DNA of 64,000 bases, from the NCBI GenBank assembly GCA_018873225.1, contig JAEILZ010000004.1:1054001-1118000 (forward strand), given 5' to 3'. The first letter of the stretch is position 1. Each line of letters begins with the position of its first letter. Of the stretch, positions 10,583 through 22,281 are shown in pieces. Source of the DNA: [Phialemoniopsis] sp. UDSM-2020 (lineage: Eukaryota > Ascomycota > Sordariomycetes > Thyridiales > Thyridiaceae). A program made the position numbers and the translations under genes. Under the pieces are notes generated by a model. The model had not been told where the DNA came from. It did no database searches and worked only from the letters and a program-made list of their open reading frames with translations.

Positions 10583-11271
10583 ACGGATCGAATTCCAAAC
10601 CTTTTTCCTTTTACAGCTCGATAATGGAACAGCCACCGGATACGGCAGTTCCCCTTGGGATGGTGTCATGACTTTGCTGCGTGGCTGGAAATTCGATCGG
10701 ACATTTCGCATTACTGCCGGCATTTTTCACATCGGTTCATTTTGGTCTTGCTGCTTTTTGCGCGTCGGGCCCGGGAAGAGGGCACCAGGGATTTCAAAAC
10801 GGTGCAAACCCTCCGAGGATCAGGCCCTTCTGGTAGAGAAGCATATACAGGAAAGAAATACGGAATACTTCGTCGGACATCCTGATGAATAACACTGCTA
10901 CGGTCCTTGTTCCCACATGGTGTGTGTGTGTTTGGATTGCTGTGACTTGATGCTCAACGATTCATCGACGAACTTCATCTCTCGTGGCTGGACACAAGAG
11001 GGAGATGTGGATGCAAGAATCGAGAAAGGAGAGTCCTAAAGTGCCAAAGGCGACTGGCTCTGAGGATCTCATGCAACTCACTTCTTGAGTGACGTCTTAT
11101 GCCATAACTTCGTTGAGCCTCACGATGCTTCCTGTGGAAGGCCCAGATGCATCGAACTTTTCTAGTAACTCTGACCCCTGGGTCACCTGCTCCTTCGTGG
11201 ACATAGGCCATCATTCTAAGTCCCGAGGCAGAGATTAGACACTTCGATCACCCTACATTCTAGACCCTTCA
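10583..11271. other. Intergenic, eS30 3' region
   Basis: No gene is supported. A short (GT)n run lies near 10918-10931. The frames present look random. Confidence 0.4.
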
Positions 11272-12402
11272 TCACAGCCCAGTCCCAGGCTGCCTCGTCC
11301 TCCGGTCCCAGTACCCTATCCCAGCCTTGTGCACCCCCCACCTGTACCCGTCGCACCAGACGTCCTCGCCCTCGACGTTGCCGCCGATCTCAAAGGGGCT
11401 CCGGCTGTCGCTCGCCACGCTCGGGAACAGCGACTCGAGCAGCGTCTCGAGCGCGACGTTGAAGTAGCCGCGCCAGCCGGCGCCCGCGACGTCGTCCTCG
11501 ATGGCCTGCGGGTCTGGAGGCTCGCCTGCGTGGAGGGACACGGCGACGGCGTAGGGGATTTCTTTCCTGTACTGTCTCTTGCCTGACGAGGGCAGGCGGG
11601 AGTCGAGGATGGAGCGGAGGGAGGAGGGCGTGATGTACAGGCAGACGGATTGGTCTAGGCCTATGGGGAGGTCCATTTTTGCGTAGAGGCTTTGTATGGT
11701 GTGAGAGAATTAGTTGATGGTCGCAGCATTGTTGTGACGACGTGAATCATCTGGCATGTCAAGGGCTCCGGAACAGTGTATTTGTAGACAAGGACAGACA
11801 CAAACTCACCGGGCAATGGCATCAATCCCCGCGTCCGCCTCGGACACATCTTCCACCCACCGGAACCGCATCCGCGACATACACTCCTCGAGGCCCTCGA
11901 ACCCCTTGTAAAAGTCCGTCGACTCCTTCAGGATGCGGTCGAACCGCTCCCGGCACGCGGTCCACTCGGCCGCGTCCCGGATCTCGGGGCTCTTGAAGAC
12001 GACGAAGCCCCACGGGTCCCAGCGCGACTGCGGTCCGCGCCGCTGCTCCATGAGCCGCATGGTCTGCATGAACATGGGCTCCGAGGGCGGCGGCTCTGGG
12101 ATGCCTGTATCCGTCCGAACCGTGAGCGGTTGGGAACAAGTGAATGGGGTACGTGAGCATGGCGGCAACTTACCCTTGGCGCGCTTCTCCCGCTCATACA
12201 TCTCGGCAAAGAACTTCTCGTACTCTTCGTCGCCTACATCAGCCCGCAGGCCGTCGCGGAAGACGGACATTTCGTCCTCCGTCAGAGCACCGAAGTCATC
12301 ATCCGTCGCACCGGCGTTGAGCATGCGCTCGCGGTCCCAGCCCTTCGGGTAGTACGCCGGAGTCGGCGGGGCTGCCGGCGGGGTGTCGGCGGCGGAGGAC
12401 AT
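11272..12402 (-). CDS. Conserved-type fungal protein of unknown function
   Basis: Three exons (12402-12174, 12104-11810, 11689-11272) give 313 residues. Introns have GTAAGT and GTGAGT donors and ATACAG and CAAAG acceptors, with phases that keep one frame. The N-terminus is Pro/Ala-rich, followed by an acidic segment (TDDDFGALTEDEMSVF), then a central region with the WDPWGFVVFKSPEI motif and aromatic residues, and a C-terminal part with GWRGYFNVALETLLESLF. There is no signal peptide or membrane segment, so it is probably cytosolic. I have seen similar uncharacterised proteins as typical fungal hypotheticals but cannot name a domain. The first ATG giving this frame (MSSAADTPPA) is used; upstream frame lacks support. 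Confidence 0.72.
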
Positions 12403-13249
12403 GGCTTGTGATGTCTGCTTCCGGAATTGGTGATAGTTGGCAGTTTGCCGTGCTTGACACAACGCGGAGGTTTCTGCCCGGAAGAGATGGATCTGCAGCG
12501 AGGTGTCATTGACTGAGGTTGAGGCTGTCAGATGGCCTAGATTTTCCCAAAAGGATCGACAAGACCGGTTAGTGAGATTCTGGTGTTGGTACAGAGTACT
12601 TTGACGTCGGTGATCTGCAAGTGTCGATGACACGTTTTCTGCAAGAAATAAAAAAAATCATCCTTGAAAATTTCACATGACAAGTTCCAAAAGAGGGATG
12701 AAGAGTTGGTTTTGGCATCATTTTGCCTGTGTGGTAGCGGTTTGTTTGCATTGCAGAACATGATCCTAACTACAAAATGGAATAACACCCAATAATGCTA
12801 TTTTGAATCCCATATTTTTGGGATTTCGTGAACCCAGAATCCAAACCCTTCTCTGTGACAAGTTGATTCCTAATATTACCCTCGCAATTAATACATCCTA
12901 GAAGGAATGTGCCAAAATAAGTACTGGTCGAGCATTACTATCGTCATGACATGAGGTCGCTGTGGATACTTTGATGAGTCGCCTCCAGCTGGGCGAAGAA
13001 TTAGTTAAGACAGGAGAGGGACGAGGGATAACCCATCAACCTCGTCCCAGAAACAGGAAATAGCCATGACTTCGTTAGCCGGTGTGGGAAAAAGCAAAAT
13101 GAAAACGCCCTTTTTTGTGTCGGTGGTCGGTTCGGGTTGTGTTGTTGAATTTGATCCCCAAATGATCAAAAAAACCCGTTTGTTTCCCTTCCAGATTTCC
13201 CAAATATCCCGATGATGCAAATAGTGAAAACCCAAGCAAAACTTTTTTG
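12403..13249. other. Intergenic, no gene seen
   Basis: AT-richer than the flanking genes, with several A- and T-tracts (around 12645-12660 and 13108-13170). No coding frame or RNA gene is recognised. Confidence 0.45.
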
Positions 13250-14377
13250 TTACTCCAGGACATGCTTCCCGTCCTCGATCCTCCCGCACTCCTCCAAGTG
13301 CCGATCAAACGACGCGGGCGTGTACAACCGCCGGGGGTGCATATGCTTCGCCGGCGGCCCTCTGATCGTCCTGCTGCTGCAGGCGGAGCAGTACGCCCCC
13401 CACTCCGGAGCCTGGCCCTGCGCGACGGCGCCCCGCCCGCCGAGCACGGGGGCCCTGACGACGGCCGCGAAGCGTAGGGGCGCCAGCGCGGCGGCGCAGA
13501 ACTCGAATTGCTGTAGGACGAGCGACGAGAGCTTGGCGCCCGCGCGGACGGCGCGGTCCCGCGCGGCGGCGAGCTCGAGGGCGCGCATGTCGGAGGCGTG
13601 CTCGCGCATGGCGACGAGGCTGCCGTGCAGCGCGACGCCGGCCTGCAGCGCCGCCTCGCGGTCGACGAGCTGGACCTCGCGGCCCAGGGCCTTGAGCTGC
13701 GGGGAGTAGGTGCCCGGGATGCAGCGGATGCCCGGCAGGGCGGCGAGGTCGCGCTGCTTCAGGCCGGTCTGGCGGGCGGCGAGCTTGTGCGGTAGGGGTA
13801 AATACCGGTCGTTTTGCGTCAGGCAGGGGAAGCAGACGCGCCGGCAGGTCGGGAGGTAGATGTGGCCCGCCAAGTCGCCGCAGTCCTCGCAGGCAGGGGA
13901 GCACAGCTTGGAGAAGAGGGCCTGGCAGGTGGTGTTGCTCGCGGCGCCCGTGGCCAGGGCGACGGCGAGGACGTCTGGTGCGCCGGTCGAGATGGCGGCG
14001 TACTGGGGAAAAGTGTCGACGAGCTGGCGGGCGGAGCGGTTGACGGAGCGCAGGCTCGAGAGGGACTGCAGGTCGAGCTCGAACATGATGTCGTGGAGGA
14101 TCTCGAGGGGCAGGGTGTTGAAGTGGCCGACGCCTTCTGAGGAGGGCCTGGCGTCGGTGTAGTCAATGTCAGCGGCGAGGCTCGACGCCGGCAGGTTGTC
14201 GTCGCCCGTGTGGTCCTTGGCCTCGACATCGTGGCGTGGTGATGTGAGGTCGCGGAACTGTTGGGCCTGCCGTAACTGTTCTGTTACGTCACGGGTGTTT
14301 TTGCGGGAGGGCCTCGGCAGTGGGAATTTGCCTGGTGCCGACCACTGCCTGGACGGGTAGAGAGCTGCGATCGCCAT
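13250..14377 (-). CDS. F-box protein with C-terminal Cys/His cluster
   Basis: A 375-residue single-exon protein. An F-box-like segment is at about residues 88-128 (LPLEILHDIMFELDLQSL, then SVNRSARQLV), the motif that docks substrate adaptors onto Skp1 in SCF ubiquitin ligases. Downstream is a CEDCG...C...CFPC cluster followed near the end by YCSACSS and a late Cys, which may form a small zinc-binding module. This arrangement, F-box followed by Cys pairs, is common among expanded fungal F-box families whose targets are unknown. The first 85 residues are low-complexity and charged. Confidence 0.8.
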   Translation of the reverse strand: MAIAALYPSRQWSAPGKFPLPRPSRKNTRDVTEQLRQAQQFRDLTSPRHDVEAKDHTGDDNLPASSLAADIDYTDARPSSEGVGHFNTLPLEILHDIMFELDLQSLSSLRSVNRSARQLVDTFPQYAAISTGAPDVLAVALATGAASNTTCQALFSKLCSPACEDCGDLAGHIYLPTCRRVCFPCLTQNDRYLPLPHKLAARQTGLKQRDLAALPGIRCIPGTYSPQLKALGREVQLVDREAALQAGVALHGSLVAMREHASDMRALELAAARDRAVRAGAKLSSLVLQQFEFCAAALAPLRFAAVVRAPVLGGRGAVAQGQAPEWGAYCSACSSRTIRGPPAKHMHPRRLYTPASFDRHLEECGRIEDGKHVLE

Positions 14378-15424
14378 GGTGATGAGGACTGACTGACGTC
14401 AAATGAGGCTCACGATCTTCTTCTTGAGGAACAACGGCACGGGTGCAACAACAGAGAGGGAGCACTTTGTATCAAGTCCATGTACGCAGAGCCTCCAACA
14501 AGAGAGGGGAAAATGTCTGAGCCTTTTCTGAATTGATCTGTCTAGTAAATCCATCTCGAGGGAGTCAACTTGGCGGGTTGCGGGGAAGCTTATAAGTGGG
14601 AGGTGGATGGGACGGGATCTAAAGATGGATCATTGATGAGTGAGTAAGAGGTACACAGTACAGTGTGCATTGTCGATACATGGGGGAAAAGGAAAAAGTA
14701 AAAAAGGTAAAACTGCACCGGTATGGCGACAGTCCAGGTGACCTATCGGGTAATTCCCACTAAGTATTCGCATCCCAGTTCCTGATGCTCACGCGATGGC
14801 ATCGCCAAGGCTATTTGGGGTTGTTGTTACGTTTAGTGAGTCAAGGCTCTGGCTGGCCTCGCTGGAATTCTGGCTGTGGAGAGTGCACGAGAGGGTATCC
14901 TCGGTCTTGGCGGAGTCAGGGAGGCCAACTGGAGGCGCCCTGTAAGCCTTGGGAGTGGTCCGGGGTGGACGGAGTGGAGGCGCGAGTGGGCACGGCCGGT
15001 CATGCTTCACCACTCTGCTTGCACGCTATCACGTAAAACTGATGCACGAAGAATTGCGGTGGGCATGACACGCAGCTTTCGTCACTCCGTTTGTGTGTTT
15101 GCGTGCGTTTCTGCCCAGCGTCTGTGCCGGTCCTTATGGATTCCATTGGTTCTGCTGGTCACATTGTCTTGGAAAACTTGCCAATTTTGCATTTGCATGC
15201 TGTCTAGGAGCGCCAAGGGCCAAAGCCGTCAACAGACGGTCGACGGACCTTGTGGGGTATCAATTCATCGTGAAGTTTCTGCTTTGTTGTCTTATGCCGT
15301 TGTACACAGTACAGTCCGCACGCAAAGGAAATCGGCGGTTCTTAACCGACAGGGGAAGGTCTTCCCGCCCCGGCTGGCCGACAGGGGCCAGGTAAGTGAT
15401 CCCGCCCAGGTTGAGGCCCGCGGT
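14378..15424. other. Intergenic, no gene seen
   Basis: A ~1-kb gap between two minus-strand genes. The longest plus-strand frame (from 14876) overlaps the TRM61 gene antisense and has no recognisable content. Confidence 0.45.
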
Positions 15425-17050
15425 CTAGACGTCTGTCACTTCGGTTGTTGGCGACTCAGTCATCGTCGTAGTCGCCGCCGTCGTCGCTGTCTGCTGCTGC
15501 TGTTGCCCCGCGACCTCCTGCTTTGCTGCGGCAGCAGCCTTGTTCTTCTTTCCCGCGTGTATCTTGCGCTTCTCCTCCTTTCGCGCCTGCTTGTCCAGGG
15601 CCCCAATGACCCCCATCTCCTTACCACAGGGCCATTTCTTCAACGCCTCTGCCTCGTCCTCCTCGGTCCACTCCCGCGGGAGAATGGCAAACGCTAGGTA
15701 CGATGTGTGGCTTTTGATCTCGCCCTCGGTGCGAGTGATCAGCTGCCCATCCATCCAGGGCTTGTCTCCATATGCACCGTCTACACCGCCAGCCCCGTTC
15801 TCACCCCTGCCGCCATTACCCATGTCTTCGTCAGCTTCGTCGTCGATATCCATGTTGTTGCCCTCCCTGTTGTCCCGGTCAAAGACCTTTGCATGAATGC
15901 CCCTGAGTCTGGAAACAGCCTCGCCGACGTCGCGCGGCGCGTGCTGCACTCCCCTCTTGTCGGCTGACATCTTGAGGCCAATGCGCTCGCGCGATACGTA
16001 GAGACGCCTGTTGGCAATCTCGACCACGTCAATGTCGACCCAGCCGAGGCGGCGCATGGCCGAGACCGTGCGTGTGACCTGCTCGACGCAGGGGGAGAAT
16101 GTGCAGATGTAGACCGACTTTTTCGGATTGAGCGGAGAGACCCATTCTTTGGATGGCGAGTCCTTGCCCGTCTCTATTGATATATCTCCGTCTTCGTCTT
16201 TATTCGGTACCGGCTTGCGTCGAGCGAGATGTTCCAATGCCAGCCAGGGCGCAGGCAGGTCGAGGAAGACGGCCTCTGCCTCGGGGCTCTTGCCGTCGAT
16301 GCAAAAGCCCTCCGCGTAGACATCCCGGTGTGTGAGGTGCACCAGACCCTCCAGGCCGTGCAATCCCAGCTCCGTCTTCATTGCCTCGTATCGCTTGTCG
16401 TTGAATTCGAAGCTGAATACCTTGCCCTTGTTGCTGGTCAGGCCTGCCGAGCTCTCCTCTTCTGTAGGGTACCCATTGTAGACCGCTCGCACCGAAGCAT
16501 GCGTGAAGCTGCCGCTGCCAGCGCCAGCCTCAATGATCTTTGTGCCGGGACGAGCTCGTATCCTCTGCAGGATGTAGCTGTAGTCGGGGGTATAGACGAC
16601 CTGCGTCCGGTGCGGTAGACTCATAGTCCACAGCTCTGGCGTAGGTGGTAGAATGTGAACGAAGCCGCTGCTCGACGCCGGTATCGTAGTCTTCTTTGCG
16701 CGTACTGCTTCGGTGCCTGCCTGCGAGTCCTCATTTGGTGTGTCGGCGGGTGTGTCTGCAGGCGTTTGCTGCTGAGATTCGGCATTCCGCTTGCGCTTTC
16801 GACCCCGCGAACCCGTGTCGACGGTCGAAGCCCGGATCTGTGTACCCCAGGGCACGTCTAGGAGGGTGGTGTGCGGGAAGGAGCCATATCGAGTGTTTAG
16901 GACGGCACCCTCGGCGTAGCCGTCGTGTTCGCCGGCGAATGCTTTCGGGTAGACTGGGAGGAGGTTGTCGCGGGAGAGGAGGATGATGGCGAGCTTGTCG
17001 GGGGTTGTTCTCGGGCCAGGATCGAGGAAGGGCGACACTTTGGGCTCCAT
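15425..17050 (-). CDS. TRM61: tRNA (adenine58-N1)-methyltransferase catalytic subunit
   Basis: This 541-residue protein is the GCD14/TRM61 subunit that, with TRM6, makes m1A58 in tRNA, including initiator tRNA, in the nucleus. The N-terminal TRM61 region (LNTRYGSFPH and DVPWGTQIRAS, residues 51-75) is followed by a charged insert (about 80-125). The SAM-dependent Rossmann fold starts with IIEAGAGSGSFTHA at 172-185, then FEFNDKRYEAM, and VFLDLPAPW carries the DxPxPW catalytic-site signature. The protein is longer than the yeast enzyme because of the charged insert, a Gly/Asp-rich insert and a Lys/Gln/Thr-rich tail. Single exon; the ATG at 17050 fits homologue N-termini. Confidence 0.95.
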   Translation of the reverse strand: MEPKVSPFLDPGPRTTPDKLAIILLSRDNLLPVYPKAFAGEHDGYAEGAVLNTRYGSFPHTTLLDVPWGTQIRASTVDTGSRGRKRKRNAESQQQTPADTPADTPNEDSQAGTEAVRAKKTTIPASSSGFVHILPPTPELWTMSLPHRTQVVYTPDYSYILQRIRARPGTKIIEAGAGSGSFTHASVRAVYNGYPTEEESSAGLTSNKGKVFSFEFNDKRYEAMKTELGLHGLEGLVHLTHRDVYAEGFCIDGKSPEAEAVFLDLPAPWLALEHLARRKPVPNKDEDGDISIETGKDSPSKEWVSPLNPKKSVYICTFSPCVEQVTRTVSAMRRLGWVDIDVVEIANRRLYVSRERIGLKMSADKRGVQHAPRDVGEAVSRLRGIHAKVFDRDNREGNNMDIDDEADEDMGNGGRGENGAGGVDGAYGDKPWMDGQLITRTEGEIKSHTSYLAFAILPREWTEEDEAEALKKWPCGKEMGVIGALDKQARKEEKRKIHAGKKNKAAAAAKQEVAGQQQQQTATTAATTTMTESPTTEVTDV

Positions 17051-17673
17051 GATTGAGGAGAGAGCCTTTGTATGCCGAACACGAGGTCACAATTGGTGCG
17101 CCTTGTGTTTTCTTGGCGGGCAGTGTGAAGTCGTGATGTTCGAGCCAGCAGCTGTCGTTTTCGAGAGGGGAATTTTTTTGACAAGAAAATTGTCAAGCTT
17201 GCGCTGCAGGCAAGTGGGGCAGACGGCAGAGGCAGCCTCAGCGTAGAATGGCCCTACAAACGCTCCCTATCGACGCCCCGCATTGTTGTCCAGCGGGCAT
17301 TTTGGGGCCATGAGCAATCATCACTCCTGTTCGAAGATCGTTGTCAAATATTCTCACAAGCATCAGATCACGGTGAAAGGTTTAGCTATTGAATAGTTCA
17401 TGCTACAGGGCAAACTCCAAGTCATGGTCCCGGGGCCCTGAGAGTGGCGTGGGTTGTGTGACCTTTGGCAGGACAGCCGTTGTGGGAGCCAGACCGGTCT
17501 TGGCACGGGCTTGGCACAACGGAGCCGATGATGCAGATCGCCGGAATTTGCAGAAGTACAACCGCTCGTCACGGCGACAAATTATCAGTCGGACGGGTTG
17601 TGCATTGACTCTTTGTTTCATTTACTAGCATGTAGCTACGTTAGATGGCACACAGCCATGCCCACGAACACTT
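17051..17673. other. Intergenic, no gene seen
   Basis: Includes the TRM61 leader and the 3' region of the CipC-like gene. No further feature is recognised. Confidence 0.4.
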
Positions 17674-18294
17674 TTACCACCGCATGGACTCGTGGGGCTG
17701 AGTGTTGTACCTAGCAGATCAGACCGTTAGCAACTTCTTCCATATTCCTACCAGCCCATACTCCTGTATACAAAAGCAATGGATCACGAAATGTAAGGAA
17801 GAAAAAAACTCACGGGTCATACTGCTGCTGCCCGCCGTACTGCTGGTCGTACAGGTGCACGGCGTTGTCCTGCGCCTGGCGCTTGGCGCGCTCGCGGTCG
17901 AGGAAGTCGAGCCCCTTGGTCTCGAAGAGCTTGTCGACCTCGGCGCCCGCCACGGCGGCGAGGGCCTCGCGCGCGAAGCCGTGTGAGACCGTGTTGCCCT
18001 CCTCGCGCTGCTTCTTCTCCCACAGGTGCATCGCCTCGAAGGAGGCGGCGCCGGCCACGGCCTCGTGCGTCCACGACGACTCGTGCGGCTCGCCGTTGTA
18101 GACCTCCTCGCGCTTGTCACGGGCGTCGTCTGTTTAGTGAGTAGAAATTTGGTTAGTCTATGTAAGTACTGATGGGAAGGATGTAGAGGGGTGTGTATTG
18201 CCCGCTTCGGCGGTGAAGGGTAGAGGTGGAGGGCGATTGGGCGTGTCTATGTGGTTAGAGACATGTAATGTAATGACATACCGAATCCGAACAT
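17674..18294 (-). CDS. cipC: CipC-like (antibiotic-response) protein
   Basis: Three exons (18294-18282, 18129-17814, 17710-17674) give 121 residues. The first exon is only 13 nt (MFGF plus one base). The central part, with AGAASFEAMHLWEKKQREEG and AGAEVDKLFETKGLDFLDRE, matches the CipC family first seen as concanamycin-induced protein in Aspergillus nidulans; it is small, charged and cytosolic, with unknown biochemistry. The last intron has donor GTGAGT, a GCTAAC branch point and CTGCTAG acceptor. If unspliced, an in-frame TGA within the donor ends the protein at QYDP; splicing adds 12 residues ending SMRW. Both ends are plausible. Confidence 0.87.
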
Positions 18295-20050
18295 CTTGAA
18301 TGGGGCGGTGTGTATAAGATTAAAAGAACAGATACTGTGGTATTCAAAGCTATGACTGTTTATGAGGAAAGAAGAAAGTCGGGACACAATGCCGACGAGG
18401 AGAAGGAGGATCTCATTTATACGATGGTTGAGGGAGGAAACCCAGGTTCAGGGTCCTGCAGAACCTTTCCCCATCCCGGCACTCTCCATCATCATCATCC
18501 CCTCCCTCCAGACTCCAGTCAAGCTGACCAATTTAGCAACATTATGAAACTGGGACGGTTTCCCACTGGCGGAGGAGGCCTTGACCACGCCACATGCCCC
18601 TCCACCCTCCTCCACCGGCGGCAGCAAGGAGTCCTTCAGGCGGTCAACGTCATCTAGAGAAGGACGAGACGTTTGAGAGCAGGCTGGCTTGCTGTCTGAC
18701 TGATTGCCTCTGTCATCTCGTCACAGCATTAAAGACCAAATCGGGCGGCCGAAGAGCAGTCTACCTCTAGACTGTACCAGCACCAAATCGTGACACGACC
18801 CCTATCCCGAGTCCCTTGGCGAGCTGAAAAGAACAAGCTTTCTAGCATCTCGCCCATCCAGTGGCCAGGAACGCTCCCAGGACCCCTCCCAAGTGTGGAG
18901 AGGGTGTAGTCGTCAACGCTCAAGTTCGGCTAGTGCAAACATGATGCATTAATGCAGGCCCACTCGAGCTTCGAGGTCTGGCAATACGGAAACGAGGCCG
19001 CCCTCCAGGAATGGAGATGACGGTTGTGAAATCACCAGTGCCATGTCCAATGGGGTCTCACATGGGAGTTCCTCACCGCATTACCTTGGAATAATGGATC
19101 GTCAGGGTTGTTTCAATGCACCAGGGCCGGTTGGAATCATTGAGGGATTATTCTTGGAACCTCAATGGGCTGGCATGCCGCACATCCCAGGCGGGTGTCC
19201 ACGGACCGCGCCATTGCGTGGCCCTGGTGGGCTTAGCTCTGGATGGTGCTGCCCCTCACTCGTCATCGGAGTGTTTTGGAACGGACGAGGGGGATTGATG
19301 CAGCGGTCAGCACAGTCTCAGCTGGCGAGGGCTGCGTTTACGAGCACGGTCGATGACGAAGCACGTTTGAGGAATGTCTTCCTGGATTCGTCCTCTGAAT
19401 GCTGGCTGCTCGCTGTGGTGAGAGGGATGCTACTTGAGCTTGGTCAGAAGAGCCAATACGAAATGTGCATTGTAGATAATCTCGTTGAATGATTACCACA
19501 GGGGAAGCCTTCTTGAAAATGCGGGAGGATGTCATGGTGGTGTCGTTGATCACCACGAGATGCCAAGAGATCCCCCAGTCTTGGCAAATGCTTGTTTTTC
19601 TCTGGCATCTGGAATCGAGCTTGTGCACGAGGGCGGGGAACCGACTTTCCGTCTCTTACCGATGCCCCTCCTCGCATGTGATGATCCCCTCAAGACCCCT
19701 CCCATCCAATCCGGTGACTGTGACATGCAGACCCTCATTTGTCCAATCGTCTCCTTGCCAGAGCTTCAATACCAACTATTGTTTGACCTTGTAGAATGGA
19801 ATTAGTGGCTCTGACTTCTCATTCCCTCGTCAAGCTCGTCAAATTGTACAAGCCACCACTAGGTCCTCTTCCGCCCAGAACGGCAGTCGAAAATGAGAAG
19901 ATTGGTAGCAAAAAATAAAGTAAACATTATTTTTATGTACATCTCGTAGACTGAACCGTGTTCATATATCCAAGCAAGATGCCCAAACTCCAGAAGTCGT
20001 GTATTTACCCAAAAAAGAACCAGCCCATGTCATAACCTTCACCCATACAC
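18295..20050. other. Intergenic, 1.75 kb without a supported gene
   Basis: Several medium plus-strand frames exist (for example 19043-19492), but they are rich in Gly, Ser and Cys with no conserved-looking motif and overlap frames on the other strand. I see no tRNA, repeat array or transposon end. Confidence 0.4.
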
Positions 20051-21442
20051 CTACAGACAGCAAGCATACTCATCCGCATCCTGGTCATTAAACAAGTGCG
20101 TCCGCGCCCCCTCGTCGTCGGCATCGGCCGCGAGCGAGCTGCCCCGGTACCGCCCCGTCACGTCGCGCTGGTTGGCCACCGTCGACGAGAAGGCGCTGCC
20201 CGTGAGGCCCAAGAAGAACTCGCTGCGCACCATGACGCCCATGTCGATGGCGCCCTGGAAGTCGAACGCCAGCGCGTCGATCATGCCCGCCGTCTCCTCG
20301 TCGGCCAGACGCCACTTGTGCGTCACCTCCCACCCGCGCTCGGCGCCCGCCGCCACGAACTTTTCGACCTGCTCCTGGTCCCCGCACGCTAGGTACACGA
20401 GCGGCTTCTCGGCCTCGGCGCCGCCGCCGTAGAGCTCCCATGCCTTGTCCAGCGCGTCGAGGTCCACCTTGAGCTGGTTGTCGAGCGAGCTCCAGATGGT
20501 GTCGTTCTCGACGCGGAAGTGCACGCCGTAGAATGGGCGCAGCATCCCCTGCAGAATGCGGTCGATGATCTGGCGGGGCTCGTCGCGGAAGCGCACGAGG
20601 TGGCCGAGGTCGTTCCACAGGCGCAGGTCGCGCCGCGTCGGGTCGTCGGTGATGCGGAAGAGCAGGAACTCCGAGTCGATGCCGACCACCGTGATGCCGT
20701 CCTTGGCGTCGTCGCGCTCCGGGTCGAGAAAGTTGAGCTGCCGCAGCTTCTGCAGCTCGCCAAAGAAGAAGGTCTTGAAGGGCCGCCCGGCCCAGAAGTA
20801 GCTGTGGATCTTTTGGTAGCCCCAGGCGTTGGAGCACGACACCTCCCAGCTGTGCTTGACTGCCACCGACGTGTCGAGCTCGTCCGGATGTATGATCTTG
20901 ATGCGCGGGCAGGCACGGCCCATCTGCTTGCGCAGGTGCTCGACGTCGAACCACTGCTCGTAGGTCAGGTAGGCCTCGCCGTTGAGGAAGTTGAACTCGC
21001 GCAGGTTCTTGGAGTCGCGCAGCGGCATGGCTGGTAGCACAATGTTGGAGCCGGTCTCGACGGCCATCTTGAGGCATACTTTCACCTGCGAGATAATGGA
21101 CGTCAGGCCCGCCGCCATGCCGCCGCACCTGAGATAAACCTCGTCCTGCTCAGACGGCCACGGCGCGCGGTCGCAGGCGTCCTTGAGGGCCGGGTAGTCG
21201 TAGTCTTTGGGGTCACCGGCCGAGAAGACCTGCTCAAAGTAGTTGTCGACGTGGGGGAGCAGGCCCGAGGAGGGAGCCGGCGGCACAATGTGCAGGGGCT
21301 TTTGCGACGAGCGGGAGCCGGATCTCAGGCGCGACTCGGCCAGCGCCATGGCCGGGTCGAAGCGCATCGTCTTGAAACTCCAGCAGAGCAGCAAGACGGT
21401 GACCACGCCCGCAATCGTGAAGGCTCGCCGGCTGTTTATCAT
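20051..21442 (-). CDS. Type II membrane protein, O-fucosyltransferase-like
   Basis: A 463-residue single-exon protein with a short cytosolic N-terminus, one signal anchor (about residues 8-22) and a large lumenal domain, the Golgi glycosyltransferase layout. The segment LRCGGMAAGLTSIISQVKVC followed by GSNIVLPAMPLRDSKNL and LNGEAYLTYEQWFD resembles fungal proteins assigned to the GDP-fucose O-fucosyltransferase-like fold. The later RPFYGVHFRVENDTIW resembles the HFR donor-site motif of that fold. Acceptor and sugar are unknown. It could also be a degenerate, non-catalytic member. Confidence 0.65.
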   Translation of the reverse strand: MINSRRAFTIAGVVTVLLLCWSFKTMRFDPAMALAESRLRSGSRSSQKPLHIVPPAPSSGLLPHVDNYFEQVFSAGDPKDYDYPALKDACDRAPWPSEQDEVYLRCGGMAAGLTSIISQVKVCLKMAVETGSNIVLPAMPLRDSKNLREFNFLNGEAYLTYEQWFDVEHLRKQMGRACPRIKIIHPDELDTSVAVKHSWEVSCSNAWGYQKIHSYFWAGRPFKTFFFGELQKLRQLNFLDPERDDAKDGITVVGIDSEFLLFRITDDPTRRDLRLWNDLGHLVRFRDEPRQIIDRILQGMLRPFYGVHFRVENDTIWSSLDNQLKVDLDALDKAWELYGGGAEAEKPLVYLACGDQEQVEKFVAAGAERGWEVTHKWRLADEETAGMIDALAFDFQGAIDMGVMVRSEFFLGLTGSAFSSTVANQRDVTGRYRGSSLAADADDEGARTHLFNDQDADEYACCL

Positions 21443-22281
21443 GATGTCTGAGGCCGCGCACGCTGTCTCGACATGAAGGTGATTCCGTCATGTGAGTGTT
21501 CAGGATCGATGTTTGGAGAAGGATTACAGCTGGATCGAGATGTGGATAGTAGCCCTACGGACATCGGAGAAAAGACAGCAGCTGAAATAAACCTACTTCG
21601 CCCTGAGATCTTGTTTGCATGTGCTTATCAGACAGGGGGCTCTGCCCAGTTTCACCCCCCTACACATCCATGGATGTTGCGATCGACATGGATCTAAAAA
21701 GCTTCACATGAAAAGGCCCCGCATCAGGAACACGCAACCTCGGCAGCCCAATCATACCACAGGGCGTCTTTACTTTCACACAAAATGACAAGGGGACAAT
21801 CCTGAAGCTCTGAATCTTCCGAGGATGCATTTTGAGGCGATATATGCAAGCAATGATGGTCGACGGGTACGACCGAAAGAGTGTCTCTGAGGACCAGTCA
21901 ATGCAATCGATTCCAAGTTTCCCCTGAAATTCAGAAAGTTGGCGTTGATGCCGGGCAATTGCCAGAGGCTACTCCGCACTAACCCCACACTAAATTCACT
22001 CCCCGCAGGACGGAATGTCCTGTTGTGGACAAACCCCCGTGAGGAGTGCTCAACTGTCGAGCAAAACCTGTGTACAAGCTTCGTACAACCGCCTCCTCGT
22101 CTCGGGGACATTCATCATCGTCATCTGCATGTATGTCCAAGTATGGGGTAGGTAGTACAGCAGATGGATGACTGCACCAAGCTCCACCTGTGACCGACTC
22201 TTCGGGTCTGGATCTCAATGAGGCTTTTCAGCCCACGAACCCTAGAGGGCCCCAAGTTGACGAAAAGACCCCAGAGTGCCC
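21443..22281. other. Intergenic, no gene seen
   Basis: Contains the leader of the glycosyltransferase-like gene and the 3' region of the second P450. No coding frame is supported. Confidence 0.4.

Noticed and set aside
19043..19492. 149-codon frame
   Set aside because: No recognisable content; the region looks non-coding.
20088..21128. 346-codon alternative frame in the glycosyltransferase-like gene
   Set aside because: Same-strand shadow; Arg/Ala-rich, while the chosen frame has the anchor and conserved motifs.
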